DNA from: Paraspadella gotoi | Lineage: Eukaryota > Chaetognatha | NCBI GenBank assembly: GCA_051294375.1 | Contig: CM119264.1 | Span: 11,968,263-12,032,262 of the forward strand | Direction of reading: 5' to 3' | DNA length: 64,000 bases | Part shown: one piece after another, positions 11,946 through 26,300 of the stretch | Layout: every line of letters starts with the position of its first letter | How positions within the stretch are numbered: the first letter of the stretch is position 1 | Program-made: the position numbers and the translations under genes | Notes under the pieces: model-generated | Databases searched by the model: none | What the model was told of the DNA's origin: nothing | The model's input: only the letters and a program-made list of their open reading frames with translations

Positions 11946-13571
11946 AGGTGGATGGACGGCAGTCGGAAATCGGCCTGGAATCCGCCGACGGGCCTTTCCT
12001 CAAAGTCGTTTATGTAGAGCCGTTGAGAATCCGAGAACGATTGGCGCCAATTGTCGACGTCGTTTTGTCGTTTCATTGTCGGTCGTCGTTGTCCGTTGTT
12101 GTTTGCGGCTCGATTCGGATTGGATTATTTTTCGTTTGCTCGGAAGTTGATTGTCAATTTCTTTTTGTCACAATAAATTTCGCAATTGTTATAAGTTGGG
12201 CTAAAATCATCGTTTCCTTTTGTCTTCGTTGTTGTCATTGTTGATCAGTCACGTTTGTAATTACTTTAGGGTTTTGTCGATTCATCATTGTCGCTTTGTT
12301 TCTGACGTCATCAAACAAAGTTGTCGCTTTTTTTAAAACTGAGCGTCGTCGGTCGTCGGCTCGATCGCTTGGCTGGCGGGAAAAAGTTAATGAACCCGAC
12401 AACCTCGGAATAGCAAAGTCGAGGGGAAAAAAAAGGAAAGGACAAAAAAGTTGGGTATTGGCAGACGGTCGTGCATCCCCGGGTTTTATCGCTGTTTAAA
12501 GCGCTCGGGTGAAGGGGATCCTTATTGTTGTTTTTTTTTTGATATCCGGAGCCTCGAAGGGAAAAAGAAAAGTGCAGCGGGTGCAGGGATTCTTTTTTTT
12601 TTTTTGAATAGGAGCCCGTTGTTTGGCAGGCGATCTGTGAAACAGATGTCTCACCGAGAGAGAAGAAATCTGTTCGCACAGATAAAAACTTTATTTTTTT
12701 ATAGAAGATATCGTTAGATTTTCTGTAATTACGTGGGAGTTTATCATTAGTTGTTGCCCTTCTCTTTAATTTAGGTACAGATAAGATAAGATAAGATAGG
12801 TCTAATGTGTTGCATTGAAATTAGGAAGGGAAATAAATAGGTAAGGTTCTTTAGCTCCGGATATTTATTTTCTAATCTTATCGTCTTCTCGCTCTCTTCT
12901 TTCTTCGTAGGCGGCGCTGTTCCCAAAAATAGACGCACGAAAAACTCCGACAAAAGGTCCATTGTGATTCTATGCTTGGAATTCACGGCGAATCCCAGCG
13001 GAAAGATTTATTTTTTCCGCATAATTTCGGCGCGGGATCCAGATCTTCTTTTATGTACTCCTCTTCCTTCTAGTGGTCTCGTCTATCAAGTCTGCCTTTC
13101 TTTTTTCTTTCTTTTATGCATTCTATGGGCTCTTTCTTCTTGTTTTTGCTGCATCTAAATTTTTTCAATTCGATAAAATGCATGCGTATATCTAATATCT
13201 AGTGTACAGTGTTTTTATTCATTCTTAAGTTCATTGTGGAAGGCATTACTTAGCAATTTTTATATAAAATTAAGCAAACATGATTTTCTATTTTTAATTT
13301 TGTATAAAAAAAAAGTTTCGCTGAAAAAAAACAACTTGAGAATGGCGCCTCATCGTGAATGCTTAGAATATCACTCGGACAAAACCATTTTGTTGAATAG
13401 GCATTTTTTCTATTTTGCGTAGATTTCTTGGACTGCTGTGTAAATGCTCTTCGTTCCGTGCAGGATCACCCACCGCAATGGTACAATGTGGTTAAAGGGC
13501 ACAATTATGGAATAATTCATAGGGAACAGAGTGTTCAACTGATTGGATCTCGGGGAAGACATTGTTGGCCG
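11946..13571. repeat. Direct duplication A, copy 2 (noisy, probably artefact)
   Basis: Second copy of the block at 10376-11927, about 74 bp (roughly 5%) longer through scattered single-base insertions. For example AATCCCAGCGG replaces AATCCAGCGG, and TTCGGCGCGGG replaces TTCGCGCGGG. It runs straight into the ~140-bp segment beside the 25-N gap at 13710. The insertion-biased differences resemble unpolished long-read gap filling and not evolutionary divergence. Confidence 0.75.
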
Positions 13572-13875
13572 CGAGGGAGACAACCGTTCGCACGCCGGCG
13601 ACTAATTCGTGCGAGGGAGAGGAAGACGGAAGACGTTGCGTCAGGTGTTTCGCCAGATCTTAACGTTACGCGCGACGCGACGATCGATGAATGGACGACC
13701 GATGCGACGNNNNNNNNNNNNNNNNNNNNNNNNNGCGAGGGAGACACCGTTCGCACGCCGGCGACTTAATTCGGCGTAGGGAGACGGAAGACGGAAGACG
13801 TTGGTCAGGTGTTTCGCCAGAATCTTAACGTTACGCGCGACGACGACGATGATGAATGACGACCGATGGCGACGG
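13566..13875. repeat. ~140-bp segment present on both sides of a 25-N gap
   Basis: The segment beginning GCGAGGGAGACAACCGTTCG (13566-13709) is repeated after the gap (13735-13875) with small indels. Both sides share GTGTTTCGCCAGA and CTTAACGTTACGCGCGACG. The two flanks of the gap therefore overlap and could be merged. The gap (13710-13734) is probably not missing sequence. Confidence 0.8.
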
Positions 13876-16800
13876 AAGCCAAGATAATCCTCATCCTGGG
13901 AAGGTTGACGATGACGATGTAGACGATTGCGACGAACATCGAGAATGATGCGACGATGCGACGGATCAGATATCATTGATTACGAACATGTAGACGACGA
14001 CACACGACGACGAGTATGACGAAGACGAGACGACGATGACGAGAGCAATGACGATTAAGACGACGAACGAACAAAGACTGTAAAGATGACGACGAAGACG
14101 ACAACGATGGTGGTACAAATTTCTAATTTGACCTAATTGCCAGAGCTAAAATTGGATATAACCGACTTTTTTAAATGGCGAAAGGATATTTAACCGTTCA
14201 TTTTTTATGTTATAAAATAAATATTTTGCGTAAAGCTTTTAACTCAACCCGTCAAGGGCTCATAGGGCGTATTTTCTTCACGATTTAGGACATTAAATCT
14301 CCCGTTAACCACGAAATTTTCCGGCGTTTGTCGAAGTTCTCTGCTCTTTCGGAGGACGAAATGCAACGAGAGCGAAAACGAAACTCATTTTCCGCACGAC
14401 GAACTCACTCGAAACTCCATTCTGAGGAAAGTCGCCTCGGCAAATAACGGAGAAGCGAAGTTTTCGAACGGCGAAACTCGATTTCTCGGAAAAGATGATC
14501 GCGACTTTCCCGTTGAAGAGATTTCCCCGAACGAAGAGAAAAAAAACGAAGAATAAACAAGAGAAATGAGAAAGGAGGAGAAGAAAGAGAAGAAAATCGC
14601 GTGAGAAAATTTGTTTCCAATTCCTTCGGTCGTCGTTTGCGTGCATCATTGCTACGAGGCCCTGGGCGCATTGTCGGCGTCGTCGCTAAGTCGTTGTCGT
14701 CGTCGTCATCGGTCGAGCATCGTATCGTCGTCGTAACATCTTACGAGACGTTTGTTTTCCGTTGTCGTTTTATCTACAGTTCGGTTCTCAACCCGTTTGT
14801 TTGGCTTTTTTGGTTTAATGTAGTATATCATCGATTCTGGATTTTTTTGTCGTCATTGGTGCTCTGTTATGGCCATTAGTGTCCGCCTATTTTGTGCTTA
14901 AGGCCAGATCACAATAAAAAGTGCGGTAGCTTCGGGTATTTTTATTTCAACTCCCTGATAACAGGCGCTTTGATCTCGGTTGTCAAAATTTTGGAAAATT
15001 TATTCCTTTTGTTGATAAGTAAGGTACCTAGCGTATGGGGGCGTCAGTTGTCTGCTATTTGGTGTTTGGCGCTCTTTGTTGCAGTCCGTTAACCGTGCCA
15101 TAAAACGCCATCTTTTTTTTTTTTTCTTTTGCTTCTTCTCTTCATCGCTTCGTGATTTTCTCTTGTTTCCGACGTCCAACGTCGTCGTCGGTGCATTGGG
15201 CCCGAAAATCCGCATCATGAGTTTTGCTGTCGTCTCGTCATTTGTTGTCGTGTGCAGTCCGTCGTGCTGTGGCAACGACTTTCCGGCTCGTTCGAGAGGC
15301 GCAGATGACGAGGAAACTTTTTACCGACGGAAAATATCTTGCTTTTGTTCCTTTAGTTTTAGGGACAACGAGCGTTTCCGAAGAGAGGGCGGACCAAGGG
15401 CAGGGCGGAAGAACGCGAGTGGAAGAAAAGCGAGAAATTAGAGAAAGGAAATAAAGCAAAGAAAAGGAAATAAACGCAAGAAAAGGGAAATAAAGAGAAG
15501 GACAAGGTAAATAACGAAAATCGAATATTTTAAAGTCGTGATTGTCGAACGCGCCTGGTTTGCAATTAACATTTCTTCTTTCTCCGAGGCCGTAATCTGA
15601 AGCTTTTGTTCGCTCTTTCACTCTGCATAAATTAGAAATTGGAGAATTTTAAAAGGACTAGTGTTCTCTCTCTCTCTCTCTCTTCTCGTCATCGTCTCTC
15701 TCTCTTCCTCTTCTCTCTCTCCTCTCTTCTATCTCTCTCTCTCTTGTATCTACTCTCCTACCTTTGTTACACTATCTCATTCTTCCTGTTCCGTCGCCGC
15801 TTAGCCTTCACACGTCCAAAGTGTAAGAATTTTTCCTAAAAAAATTTGACGTGGAAACTTTTTTCTTCTGAATCCCAATGGAAAATCTAGGAAGTCCCGA
15901 GGGAATTTTTTTATCGCGTGAAGAAAAAAAAAAACCTTGAAGTTCTAATTCTAATGCTGTTGAAGCGGACGAATTGCACCTTTTGAAACTTATTTAACTG
16001 TTAACGAGTTTACAACAAAATCGTTTTGTCGAAAAAGCTTTTTTTTAATTTTTTGCTCTTTTTCACTCTTGCGTCCTTGACCGTTTTAGTTTTTCTTCAA
16101 GTAAATAACTGTAAATTTTTATAGATAGGATTTTTTGCTTTTCAGAATCAATTATTGTCTTAATTGCCAAATTGATTCAGAGCAAGGACCTATCTTTAAA
16201 ATCTTTAATAGTTTTAATTTTCAGGTTCACAGTTTATACTTACCTTGTTGAGAGGATGTTTTTTCTACAATACATTGCGGATACCTGAAAGACCGTGAAA
16301 ATCGGATTGATAAATTAGATTTTACAATGTAGAAGACATGACTAGGCCAACAATATTCACGAAGTGGCGTCGACGGACGGACGACGATAGACGAGGACGA
16401 CGCACGACGACGACATAGCCAACAGCTAAACAGCTTTGCCAGACGAGCGAAAATCGAAAATGCTTCGGCTTTAATTTGATACTTTGATGGGCCCGATGTA
16501 ATTTACATTCTACTCGGAAGCGGAAAAGAAATTCTAGATTCCCCGCATCGACTTGAAGGAATAATTCGCAGTCATCTATTTTTGACTCCAGTCTTTTCAT
16601 GTGTAACCAACGGCCAGGGTCAAGCGCTTTCTCGCAGTCAAAATATCGGGAATTGGATTTATTGTTTGGTTTTTGTAAGTTTTTTTTCCTCGGTTGTTTT
16701 TAGGAGAATAATATTTTTTGTTGTTCTTTTCCTCCAAAATGAAATTTCGACTTTTGACTTTAGGTCGACCTCGGACGAGAAGAGAATTTTTTTTAGTTAA

Positions 16801-17258
16801 TCTCCTCTGTGAATAAAGTTCTAATTTTTTTATGATGGTGTGCTTATTGGTGTGCTATTGGTGGCTTAATGGTAGCAGTATTAAAAATCCTGGCTATATT
16901 TGCCTTTTTGGGAACTTTTACGTTTTTGCTGTTTTCTTTTTCGTCCCTTGTCTGTAAAATTGTCACAGGGATCTGGACCTTGAGACCTGTAGATTTTAAA
17001 TTCTACGACTACGGAGTCGAATTCCCGAAACCCCAGATCGCGGTCCCGAATTCTGCCCCCCCTCTACCAGGGTTCGCGCGGACCTCCCGACCCCAAGACC
17101 CGCGTTATCGAATTCCGTCGACACCTCAAACTTGAAAAAAAGCCCGCCATTGCTGTTTTTCAAAGACGAGTTTTTTTTCCCCGAAGCTGAATACGGACTT
17201 TTTTTTCTCGTGAATAACTTAGTGTTAAGAATGAAACTCAGTGGTCCGTGCGTTTTGG
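13876..17258. repeat. Direct duplication B, copy 1 (noisy, probably artefact)
   Basis: Block of 3383 bp beginning GGAAGCCAAGATAATCCTCA, repeated in the same order at 17259-20445. This copy is about 6% longer, with scattered inserted bases. It contains interrupted (GAC)n/(GTC)n and (CT)n tracts. No gene is recognised. Confidence 0.75.
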
Positions 17259-18873
17259 AAGCCAAGATAATCCTCATCCTGGGAAGGTTGACGATGACGA
17301 TGTAGACGATTGCGACGACGACGACGACGACGATGATGACGAAGACGACGACGACGATGACGAAGGAGAAGACAATGACGATTAAGACGACGACGACAAA
17401 GACTGTAAAGATGACGACGAAGACGACAACGATGGTGGTACAAATTTCTAATTTACCTAAGTTGCCAACTAAAAATTGGATATAACCGACTTTTTTAAAT
17501 GGCGAAAGGATTTTTAACGTTCATTTTTTTATTGTTTATAAAATAAATATTTTGCGTAAACTTTTAACTCAACTCGGCAAGGGCCAAGGGCGTATTTTCT
17601 TCACGATTTAGGGACATTAAAATCTCCCTTAACACGAATTTCCGGCGTTCGAATTTTGTTTTCGAGACGAAACAACGAGAGCGAAAAACGAAACTCATTT
17701 TCGAGACGAAACTCACTCGAAATCCATTGAGGAGAAATCGCCTCGGAAATAACGAGAAGCGAAGTTTTTCGAAGGCGAAACTCGATTTCTCGGAAAAGAT
17801 GAATCGCGACTCCGTTGAAGAGATTTCCTCCGAAAGAAAAAAAAAAAGAAAATAAACAAGAAAAATGGAAAAGGAGGAAAGAAAAGAAAGAAAATCGTTG
17901 AGAAAATTTGTTTCAATTCCTTCGTCGTCGTTGGTCATCATTGCTACGAGGCCCTGGGGCCATTGTCGGCGTCGTCGCTAAGTCGTTGTCGTCGTCGTCA
18001 TCGTCGACATCGTCATCGTCGTCGTAGACATCTTACGAGACGCTTTGTTTTCCGTTGTCGTTTTATCTAACGTTCGGTTCTCAACCCCGTTTGTGTTTGC
18101 TTTTTTGGTTTTATGTAGTATCATCATCTTTGGATTTTTTTGTCGTCATTGGTCCTTGTTATAGGCCATTAGTTCCCCTTTTTGTGCTAAGGCCAATCAC
18201 AATAACAAAGTGGTAAGTTCGGGTATTTTTATTTTCAACTCCCTGATAACAGGCGCTTTGATCTCGGTTGTCAATTTTGAAATTTATTCTTTTGTTGAAA
18301 GTAGGTACCTACTAGGGGGCGTCATTGTCTCTATTTGTTTTGCGCTTTTGTTTGCAGTCGTAACCGTCCCATAAACACGCCATCTTTTTTTTTTTTTTTG
18401 CTTCTTCATCTTCATCTTCGTATTTTCTTTGTTCCGACGTCAACGTCGTCTCGTGCATTGCCGAAAATCCCGCCATCATGAGTTTTGCTGTCGTCGTCGT
18501 CATTGTTGTCGTTGCAGTCGTCGTCGTCAACGACTTCCGGTCGTCGAAGGCGCAGATGACGAGGAAACTTTTTACGACGGAAAATATCTTTTTTTTTAGT
18601 TTTGAAACGAGGTTTCCGAAGAGAGGGCGGACAGGGGGGCGGAAGAACCGAGTGAAGAAAAGCGAGAATAGAAAAGGAAATAAAGCAAAGAAAAGGAAAT
18701 AAAGCAAAGAAAAGGAAATAAAGAAAGGAAAGTAAATAAAGAAAATCGATATTTTAAGTCGTGATTGTCGAAGGCTGGGTTGCAATAAATTTCTTCTTTC
18801 TCCGAGGCGTAATCTGAAGCTTTTTTCGCTTTTCACTCTGATAAATTAAAATGGAGAATTTTAAAGGACTATG

Positions 18874-18975
<102 letters not shown>

Positions 18976-19556
18976 CTACACTCTCTCCACTTTTCCTTCC
19001 TTGCTTTCTCTCTCGCCGCTTAGCTCACGACGTCCAAGGTAAGAATTTTTCCTAAAAAATTTGACGTGGAAACTTTTTTCTTCTTGAAATCCCAATGGAA
19101 ATCTAGGAAGTCCCGAGGGAATTTTTTTATCCCGTGAAAAGAGAAAAAAAAACTTTGAAGTCTAAATTCTAATGTGTGAAGCGGACGAATTGACTTTGAA
19201 ACTTTTAACTTTAACGAGTTTAACAAAAATCGTTTTGTCGAAAAAGCTTTTTTTTAATTTTTGCTCTTTTTCACTCTTCGTCTTACGTTTAGTTTTTCTT
19301 CCAGTAAATAACTGTAAATTTTTAGATAGGATTTTTTTTTCAAATCAAATTATTTCTTAATTGCAAATTGATTCAGACAAGATGCCTATTTTAAATCTTT
19401 TAATAGTTTTAATTTTACAGTTTCACAGTTATACTACCTTTTGAGAGGATGTTTTTTCTACATACATTGCGATATGAAGACCGTGAATCGGTTGATAATA
19501 GATTTTACAATGTAGAAGACATGACAGCGACAACAATATTCACGAAGGCGTCGACG

Positions 19557-19575
19557 AGGACGACGACGACGACGA

Positions 19576-19624
<49 letters not shown>
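19557..19624. repeat. (GAC)n trinucleotide array
   Basis: About 22 GAC units with one GAT interruption. The corresponding part of the other copy (about 16375-16415) carries the same array in degraded form. Confidence 0.9.
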
Positions 19625-20445
19625 ATACCTAACGCCAACAGCCTTCCAGACGAGCGAAAATCGAAAATCTCGGCTTTAATTTGATACTTTGATGGGCCCG
19701 ATGTAATTTAATTCCTACTGAAGCCGGAAGAAATTCTATTCCCCGCAATCGACTTGAAGGAATAATTCGCAGTCATCTATTTTGACTCCAAGTTTTTCAT
19801 GTGTAACCAACGCCAGGGGTCAACGCTTCCTCGCAGTCAAAATATCGGGAATTGGTTTTATTGTTTGTTTTTTAGTTTTTTCCTCTTTTTTTAGGGAGAA
19901 TAATATTTTTGTTGTTCTTTTCCTCCAAATGAAATTTCGACTTTTGACCTTTGGTCGAACCTCGACGAGAAGAGAATTTTTTTAGTTAATCTCCTCTGTG
20001 AATAAAGTTCTAATTTTTTTATTGATGGTGTGCTTATTGGTGTGCTTATTGGTGTGCTTAATGGTACAGTATTAAAAATCCTCGTCTATATTTGCCTTTG
20101 GAACTTTTACGTTTTTGTTGTTTTTTTCCGTCCCCTTGTCTGTAAAATTGTCACAGGGGATCTGAGACCTTGAGACCTGTAGATTTTAAATTCACACTAC
20201 GGAGTCGAATTCCCGAAACCCCAGATACGCGAGTCCCCGAAATTCTGCCCCCCCCCTCTACCAGGGTTCGCGGGACCTCCCGACCCCAAGACCCGCTTAT
20301 CGAATTCCGTCGACACCTCAACTTGAAAAAAAGCCGCATTGGCTGTTTTTTCAGACGAGTCTTTTTTCCCGAAGCTGAAAATACGGGACTTTTTTTTCTC
20401 GTGAATAACTTAGTGTTAAGAATGAAACTCAGTGGCTCCGTTGCG

Positions 20446-21455
20446 TTTGTGTTTGCGAGAGTGAGAGAGAGAGGAGAGAGAGAGAGAGGAGATAGGAGAG
20501 CAGAGAGAGAGAGAGACAGAACGTTTTAAATTTTGTTTGAAGTTTGAGAAGAATAGAATAAAATAGTATTTTTATGCGACAAGGTGGAATGAACTCTTAA
20601 TGGATTTAATCATTTTAACTTGTTCAGCCTCAATGAAACGTTTATTACCCCGTGTCGCATCATACCATTTAAGTAAGTGATGATACATTTACTTTTCACA
20701 TAAAAGGAAAAACGAGCAAAATTAAACAGTAAAGCGTAATTTTTGTTTTTTCCACTTTTATTAATTTCCACGTGGACAGCGAAACTTGATTTCCAGCTCA
20801 TCGCACACTTCTTAACCCATACATAACATTTTAAGTCAATCGCTCCGTCCACTCACCAGAAATGGGCGTTCAAAGCTATGGTGGGACAGACAGACAGACA
20901 GACCTACAGACGGACGGACGGACGGACATCAATTTTTTTGTATAATTCAATGATCTGATATGATTTAAGTGACTTACCGACTTACCGACAATTTCACCTA
21001 AAAAAAATTATTGAAAAAATAATCGGAAATCTTCTGGATGATTTTTTTTCTAAAATACACTTTTAATTTTCCAGTCGTAACCGTTTTATTTACTTTGCCG
21101 CTTTTTAATTTCGGGACATAATTTATTAATATCACCTCAGGCGACGATCATTCTTATGGTTTGAGCATAAAACTTCGAGGACAACAAAAATAAGATAAAT
21201 GCACCGCAATCTTGACTTTCGCTTCGGTAATGGATTGGGACGACAACGATGTGAACGACGACGACGACGACGATCGCTTTTGTTGACGATCGTTGTCGGC
21301 TAAATATAGCGTACGTGAGTGGGTTGTTGTCGCTGCTCTCGCCGCTAAGTGGATCTCGATGATGGCTGAACCGTCGCGAGTTCTGGAGGAGAAATTTCTT
21401 CTTTCTGTCAACTCGAAATTATTGTCACTAAATCAAAATTCAATTCCGTCTCTCT

Positions 21456-21512
<57 letters not shown>

Positions 21513-22620
21513 TTCCTTTTCTCCTTTGATCTTTTCTTCGCGACTTCTCACTTCAACCCACTAATTGTTTTCTAACCTATTCAAACTCTTTTTTTCAATT
21601 TCTCCCACATTTTCGTTGTTAAACCTTTTTTTTTTCGTTCAGTTTCTTTCTTTTCTTCGTTTGTTTTGTTTTCTTCCTCCCATTGTCCTCTTTCTCTCGC
21701 TCTTTCTTCTTTCCTCTTTCTTTCTTTTTCATTTTCAACTTACTTCAATTTTCTTTTCTCATTTTCTTTCTCATTTTCCTTCTTTTTCAAAAGAAACGCG
21801 AAACAATTTTGCTTTTTTCTCGAGAGAATCACCATTGACCCCCACACCATATTTTCTCTCCCCCATATCTCTCTCTCCATCTCGCTCTCTCCCTCTCTCT
21901 CTCTCCTCTATTTCGTCGATTTCTCTCGCTCCTTTCTGTTTCTTTTCTCTCGCCTCCCACTTATCTTAGTCCTTCTCTCCTTTCCCAGTAATTCCTCCCC
22001 AGCCACTGTCCACTGGCAATTTTTCGGCCGGTTACCCGACTCTGGGAGAGTGATTGGCTTCTCACATAAAAGATCACCTTTTAAGGGGAGAAACTCCCTT
22101 TGACGTTGATTGAATAAAAGGCAGGGGATGAAGAAAGAAATGGAAGNNNNNNNNNNNNNNNNNNNNNNNNNGGTGAGAGGGAGAGGAAAGAGATGAAAGA
22201 TGAAGAGGAGAGAGAGAAGAAGAGAGAGAGAGTGAGGAGAGAGATAGAGAGGAGGAGAGGAGAGATGAGAGCGGAAGAACATGTTTTCGTCAAAATTTTC
22301 ATCACCTCCCGTCTCAGCTATTCTTAGTGCATACCTCTTTCGCTTTATGCTGAGAGTAGTGAAGCTGTGATAATTAGTGGACAGAGGATATGTTTATCCG
22401 CACTTCGTGTACTTACATTCAAATTAATGTGCATAATTGTACCTCCACGCGCATGACCATTACCGTATCTAGAGAACTAGACCATAATCTCTAGTTGTCT
22501 GTCCAACTCGTCGAGAAGGGTGTCATGCTGACATTTCTGTTATACTCGAGGAGTGTGACATATTAACCAATCGGCGGCGGTGTCCGTCATTATCATTTGC
22601 ATTTTCTGAAACTCGATTTA
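20446..22620. other. Intergenic, low-complexity, no gene seen
   Basis: This stretch contains GA-rich sequence (20457-20520), a tetranucleotide tract of GACA and GACG units (20888-20927), a short GAC run (21255-21275), (CT)n at 21449-21510, T/C-rich sequence to about 21960, a 25-N gap (22147-22171) and GA-rich sequence after the gap to 22268. The Phe/Leu/Ser-rich open frames at 21565-22103 arise from the pyrimidine-rich strand and are not credited as genes. Confidence 0.5.
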
Positions 22621-22624
22621 TCAG

Positions 22625-22751
22625 CTATCTGTACGGGTCATGAACTACGAGTTTGCTTGCGGCATGAAAGAGATACCATCGCAAGGGATAGCGATGATGG
22701 ATTATCGGTGCCCTCGAAGTTTGGATGCTTTTGTGGGGACTTGGTGTGCCG
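22625..22751 (+). other. Candidate exon, unrecognised protein
   Basis: An open frame of about 42 codons runs from a possible acceptor (TTTATCAG, ending 22624) to a strong donor (CCG|GTAAGA, GT at 22752). It contains an internal Met at 22640. The translation includes MNYEFACGMKEIPSQG and DYRCPRSLDAFVGTW, which is high-complexity and unlike the repeat-encoded frames elsewhere. Further exon-like frames follow at 22832-23037 and 23172-23331, the latter reading MFKAKGDDLIGESPKSREA. I cannot join them into one frame with confidence or assign a family. It could be a real gene, a decayed gene or chance. Confidence 0.2.
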
Positions 22752-23399
22752 GTAAGATTTTAATCTAAAGAGTTTTTTTTAAATTTTTCATATTGTTCAG
22801 TGACTAAGCTTATTTTTTCACGAAAAGGTTTCGGTGACATTGCTTGGTCGATTCTCTGATGTATCTCCATTCTCTCTTCTGGAGAAACCTAAGCGGAGGG
22901 GTGTGATAAAGGTACTCCAAGATATACTGTGGAAGTTTGCTGACTATACCTCACATCAAGGGAGCTCGATAAGGCAGGCGCAATTCAGCGCTCTGATAGA
23001 TCGCTTCTCTTGTCTCCTTGTAATCCTGTTGGATTGATTGATACCGATGTTTGCCATTTTCCAGGTCTCACTTGGATTACAGAGATAGTGATTGAAGAGT
23101 GGAGAGGGATGTTCTCGCTTGGATGTAACTGACCGAGGAGTAGAATACTATAAGATAAAGTATATTCAGGAATGTTCAAGGCGAAGGGCGATGATTTGAT
23201 AGGCGAAAGTCCGAAGTCTCGTGAAGCCTGCATCCGATTGGGGGCCCTGTCAGCCCAGTTCGACCGAAGTCAGAGACTTCACATGTCTCCAACCACGGCT
23301 TCCAACATGGGCCTATGCTTAATATCATGCACAGGTTATTATTTATGCATTTTATGTTTCTACAACTACAGCCTAATTAAAAAAAATTGACTTTTTTTT

Positions 23400-26300
23400 T
23401 ATGCTCCATGGAACAGTAGATACAAAAAATGGCGAAATTGCGGGAAAAATCATGAACACCATGGAGTTCTTACAATCATTTGCGTTTACGGCGAGATAAA
23501 AGTAAGTAATTAAATATTACTAATCTATTTATAAAATAAAATGTGGCTATTTTGCCTCTTTTTCATATTTGTATCTCGTGCATTTGTTTACTCGATTATT
23601 TACTGTTTTCATTATGCTTTCTTAAAACGAATTGAAAAATTAATCTGATCAATTGAAGAATAATAAAAAATTAGTACGTATCGAGTAAACGGAAAAAGAA
23701 CCCGAGGTTCTGAAATATGAGAAAAAAATAATTATTTTAAGATAGTTGTTACATTTGTAATTCTCGTTATTGAACGCGATCTCCATTAGGTAACTCGACT
23801 CCGAGAATACTACTGTTTCCCGATTCAATGGATATTTTGGAGTGACGCGCGTGGATGCACTCGATAGCTATCTTCATATTGTGGAAGTAGAATAAAAAAT
23901 CTGAGCGTGAGAAGATGATTTGTAATTTATTGGATCGAAAAACTTATGTATAAGTGTGCATAACGTTGCATAAGTTATGGGTTAGTTTGTAAATTTGAGT
24001 CTTTTTGATAGTACGTACGAGCCAAGAAATACTCTTGAGAAGAAGACTTGTTAAGCCATTCGATCTTGACCTTGTGTCCCAATCTCATCCCATCTCTTTG
24101 ATAAGACTACAGTTTTATGAATTATTATTCCATCTCTTACTATTGACCCCCCACAATTAAATGATTTCAAACTTCCCGCACACTGATTGCTCCCTCACCC
24201 CGGGAAATCATGCGGATAAGCTACGTTATGCGTCTGAATGCCTTCTGGATACGTCGCCAATATATTGTACCGTCATTTATATGATTATTATATGGCGTGG
24301 CTCACAACCATTTTCAACAGACTAAACTACATTTCGAGAGTTCAAACGCAAATTTTTTTGTTTTTATTTGTTTTTTAAATTTGGCCTCCTCCCTTCGCTC
24401 GGAGTTTTTGATTAATCAGCCGCGGGATTTGTCGATTTCATTCTGTCTATGCGGCAGAGTGAGCAAGTGATGTTATTTTGTATCTTCCTTACCGAATAAT
24501 TTATGCAATGATATAAATGGATTTGCCTTTTATTCACTGCTGAAATTATAATATAAGAATATCTGTAATACAAGCCATAGCCGATTGAAATTTTAAATGC
24601 AATGCTACTACAGCCGTTAAACTTATTCTATCATGAGCATTAGATGTATGCCGCATTGGTTTGATACTTTTTCTTCGTTGTTTTCTAAAGCATATAACAA
24701 GAAATGAGTAATATTGTTAACAATGATTATATTATTTTAATATTATATAGTGTCGGTAACATAATATTCATTTAAATTTTCTTTGTAAACATTAACATTT
24801 TTCTTAATTCTAAAATTATGCAATGAAAAAAGTTCATCACCAATATTTCTTATTTAGACTCGCAATGGGTGCGTGAGCCAAAAACTTCTAGCTATATGAT
24901 TACCGTCTGCTCAACACGAAAAATTTGAGTATACCACATTTTTGTTATACACGCCCTTTTTTCCACAGTATAACTTTCAATGGACAAATTAACGTTTCTG
25001 TAATAGTTGCTTTCTTTTATTATGCGTATTTTCCTACTCCGGGTATCGCCATACTTAATCAATATTTACTATCACTTGTCCTTAACTAGTGAAGCCACCA
25101 GTCAATAACATGATTAGTATTTAACAGATATTTCATCAGTTGCATAAAGCACTGATCAATCTTGGTAAAATAACGGATCATTGTCTGGAGGGAACCGCCA
25201 AAAAAGGTTGAATTATTAATAATGCGTGGATTTTAAATTTCGCTCGCGATGATAAGTAGGAGTATGAATAATGTTGACAAATTTCGCTACCGCGGTATGG
25301 AAAGTGAATGACACATGTGAACTCTCTCTCTTAATCTAGGGGTTTACCATTTTAGTGAAATAGCTGTGCGCCTTTCGTTTTTTTCGTTCAGGCGAAAATT
25401 CCGGCTAGCTGAGGCCCGGCACTTCTAATTTCCTCCGTCCCGTCTTAATCTCAGTAGTGCATGCACGAATTTTCTGAGCGTGGCTTCTAGCGAAAACGCC
25501 AAAGGTGTTATCTGGGTCTTCGCCCTCCAAGTATTGATTTATGATGGATGATTCCAGTTCGATCTTCATTTTTACCCTAGCCCGTGTTCACTGACTTCCC
25601 TTTATCTTCACTTTCCGTAAATTTTCGTTATTGAAATTGGACATGCTTTGGTAAGTATACTTAAATAACGGTCTATGAATTAAAAAACAGAGGTAAAAAT
25701 TTAATTTCGCCGTTTTGAAAAATCCACTTAAAAATGCTTTCATTTCGAATAATAAATGTTTAAAATGTATATTATTTTAAAAAATGTTAACATTCCTACG
25801 CCGCGCCTAAAAAACACAGTGAACCTTCATCAGTTCGTGCCAATTCCACTTTGAAGGGAAACCCGAAACCAGTCTCTCCAAAAGCGGTTTGTCAAAATCA
25901 AGATCAATCAATTTTAAATTGTCAATTTGTGGCCCAACTGGTTTTTCCAGATCTTATATAGTTATGAATTATAATTGTGATTCCTTACGATTTTCTTTGC
26001 TGTCGTTTTAAGTCGCTGATTAAATTCTTTGTTATGCACTTTTGAAATGGTAGTGCTGGGGGAGGAGATGCTATCCCCTAATGGTCGGAGAGAGTCGGTC
26101 TGAGTACCTTCTTCCAACGACTTCGCGATCCGGTCATAGCGGCACGGAGTGTAAATATATGGATATGCTGCGAAAAACGTGCTGAGCGCGAACTTGCTAA
26201 CCTCTGAATCGTTATGGAGGAGGAACCACGGAGATAATAATAAAACGTGCTATAAAGCAAAAAGCGTAAAACATACATGCTTAAACAAAACACGTTTGAG

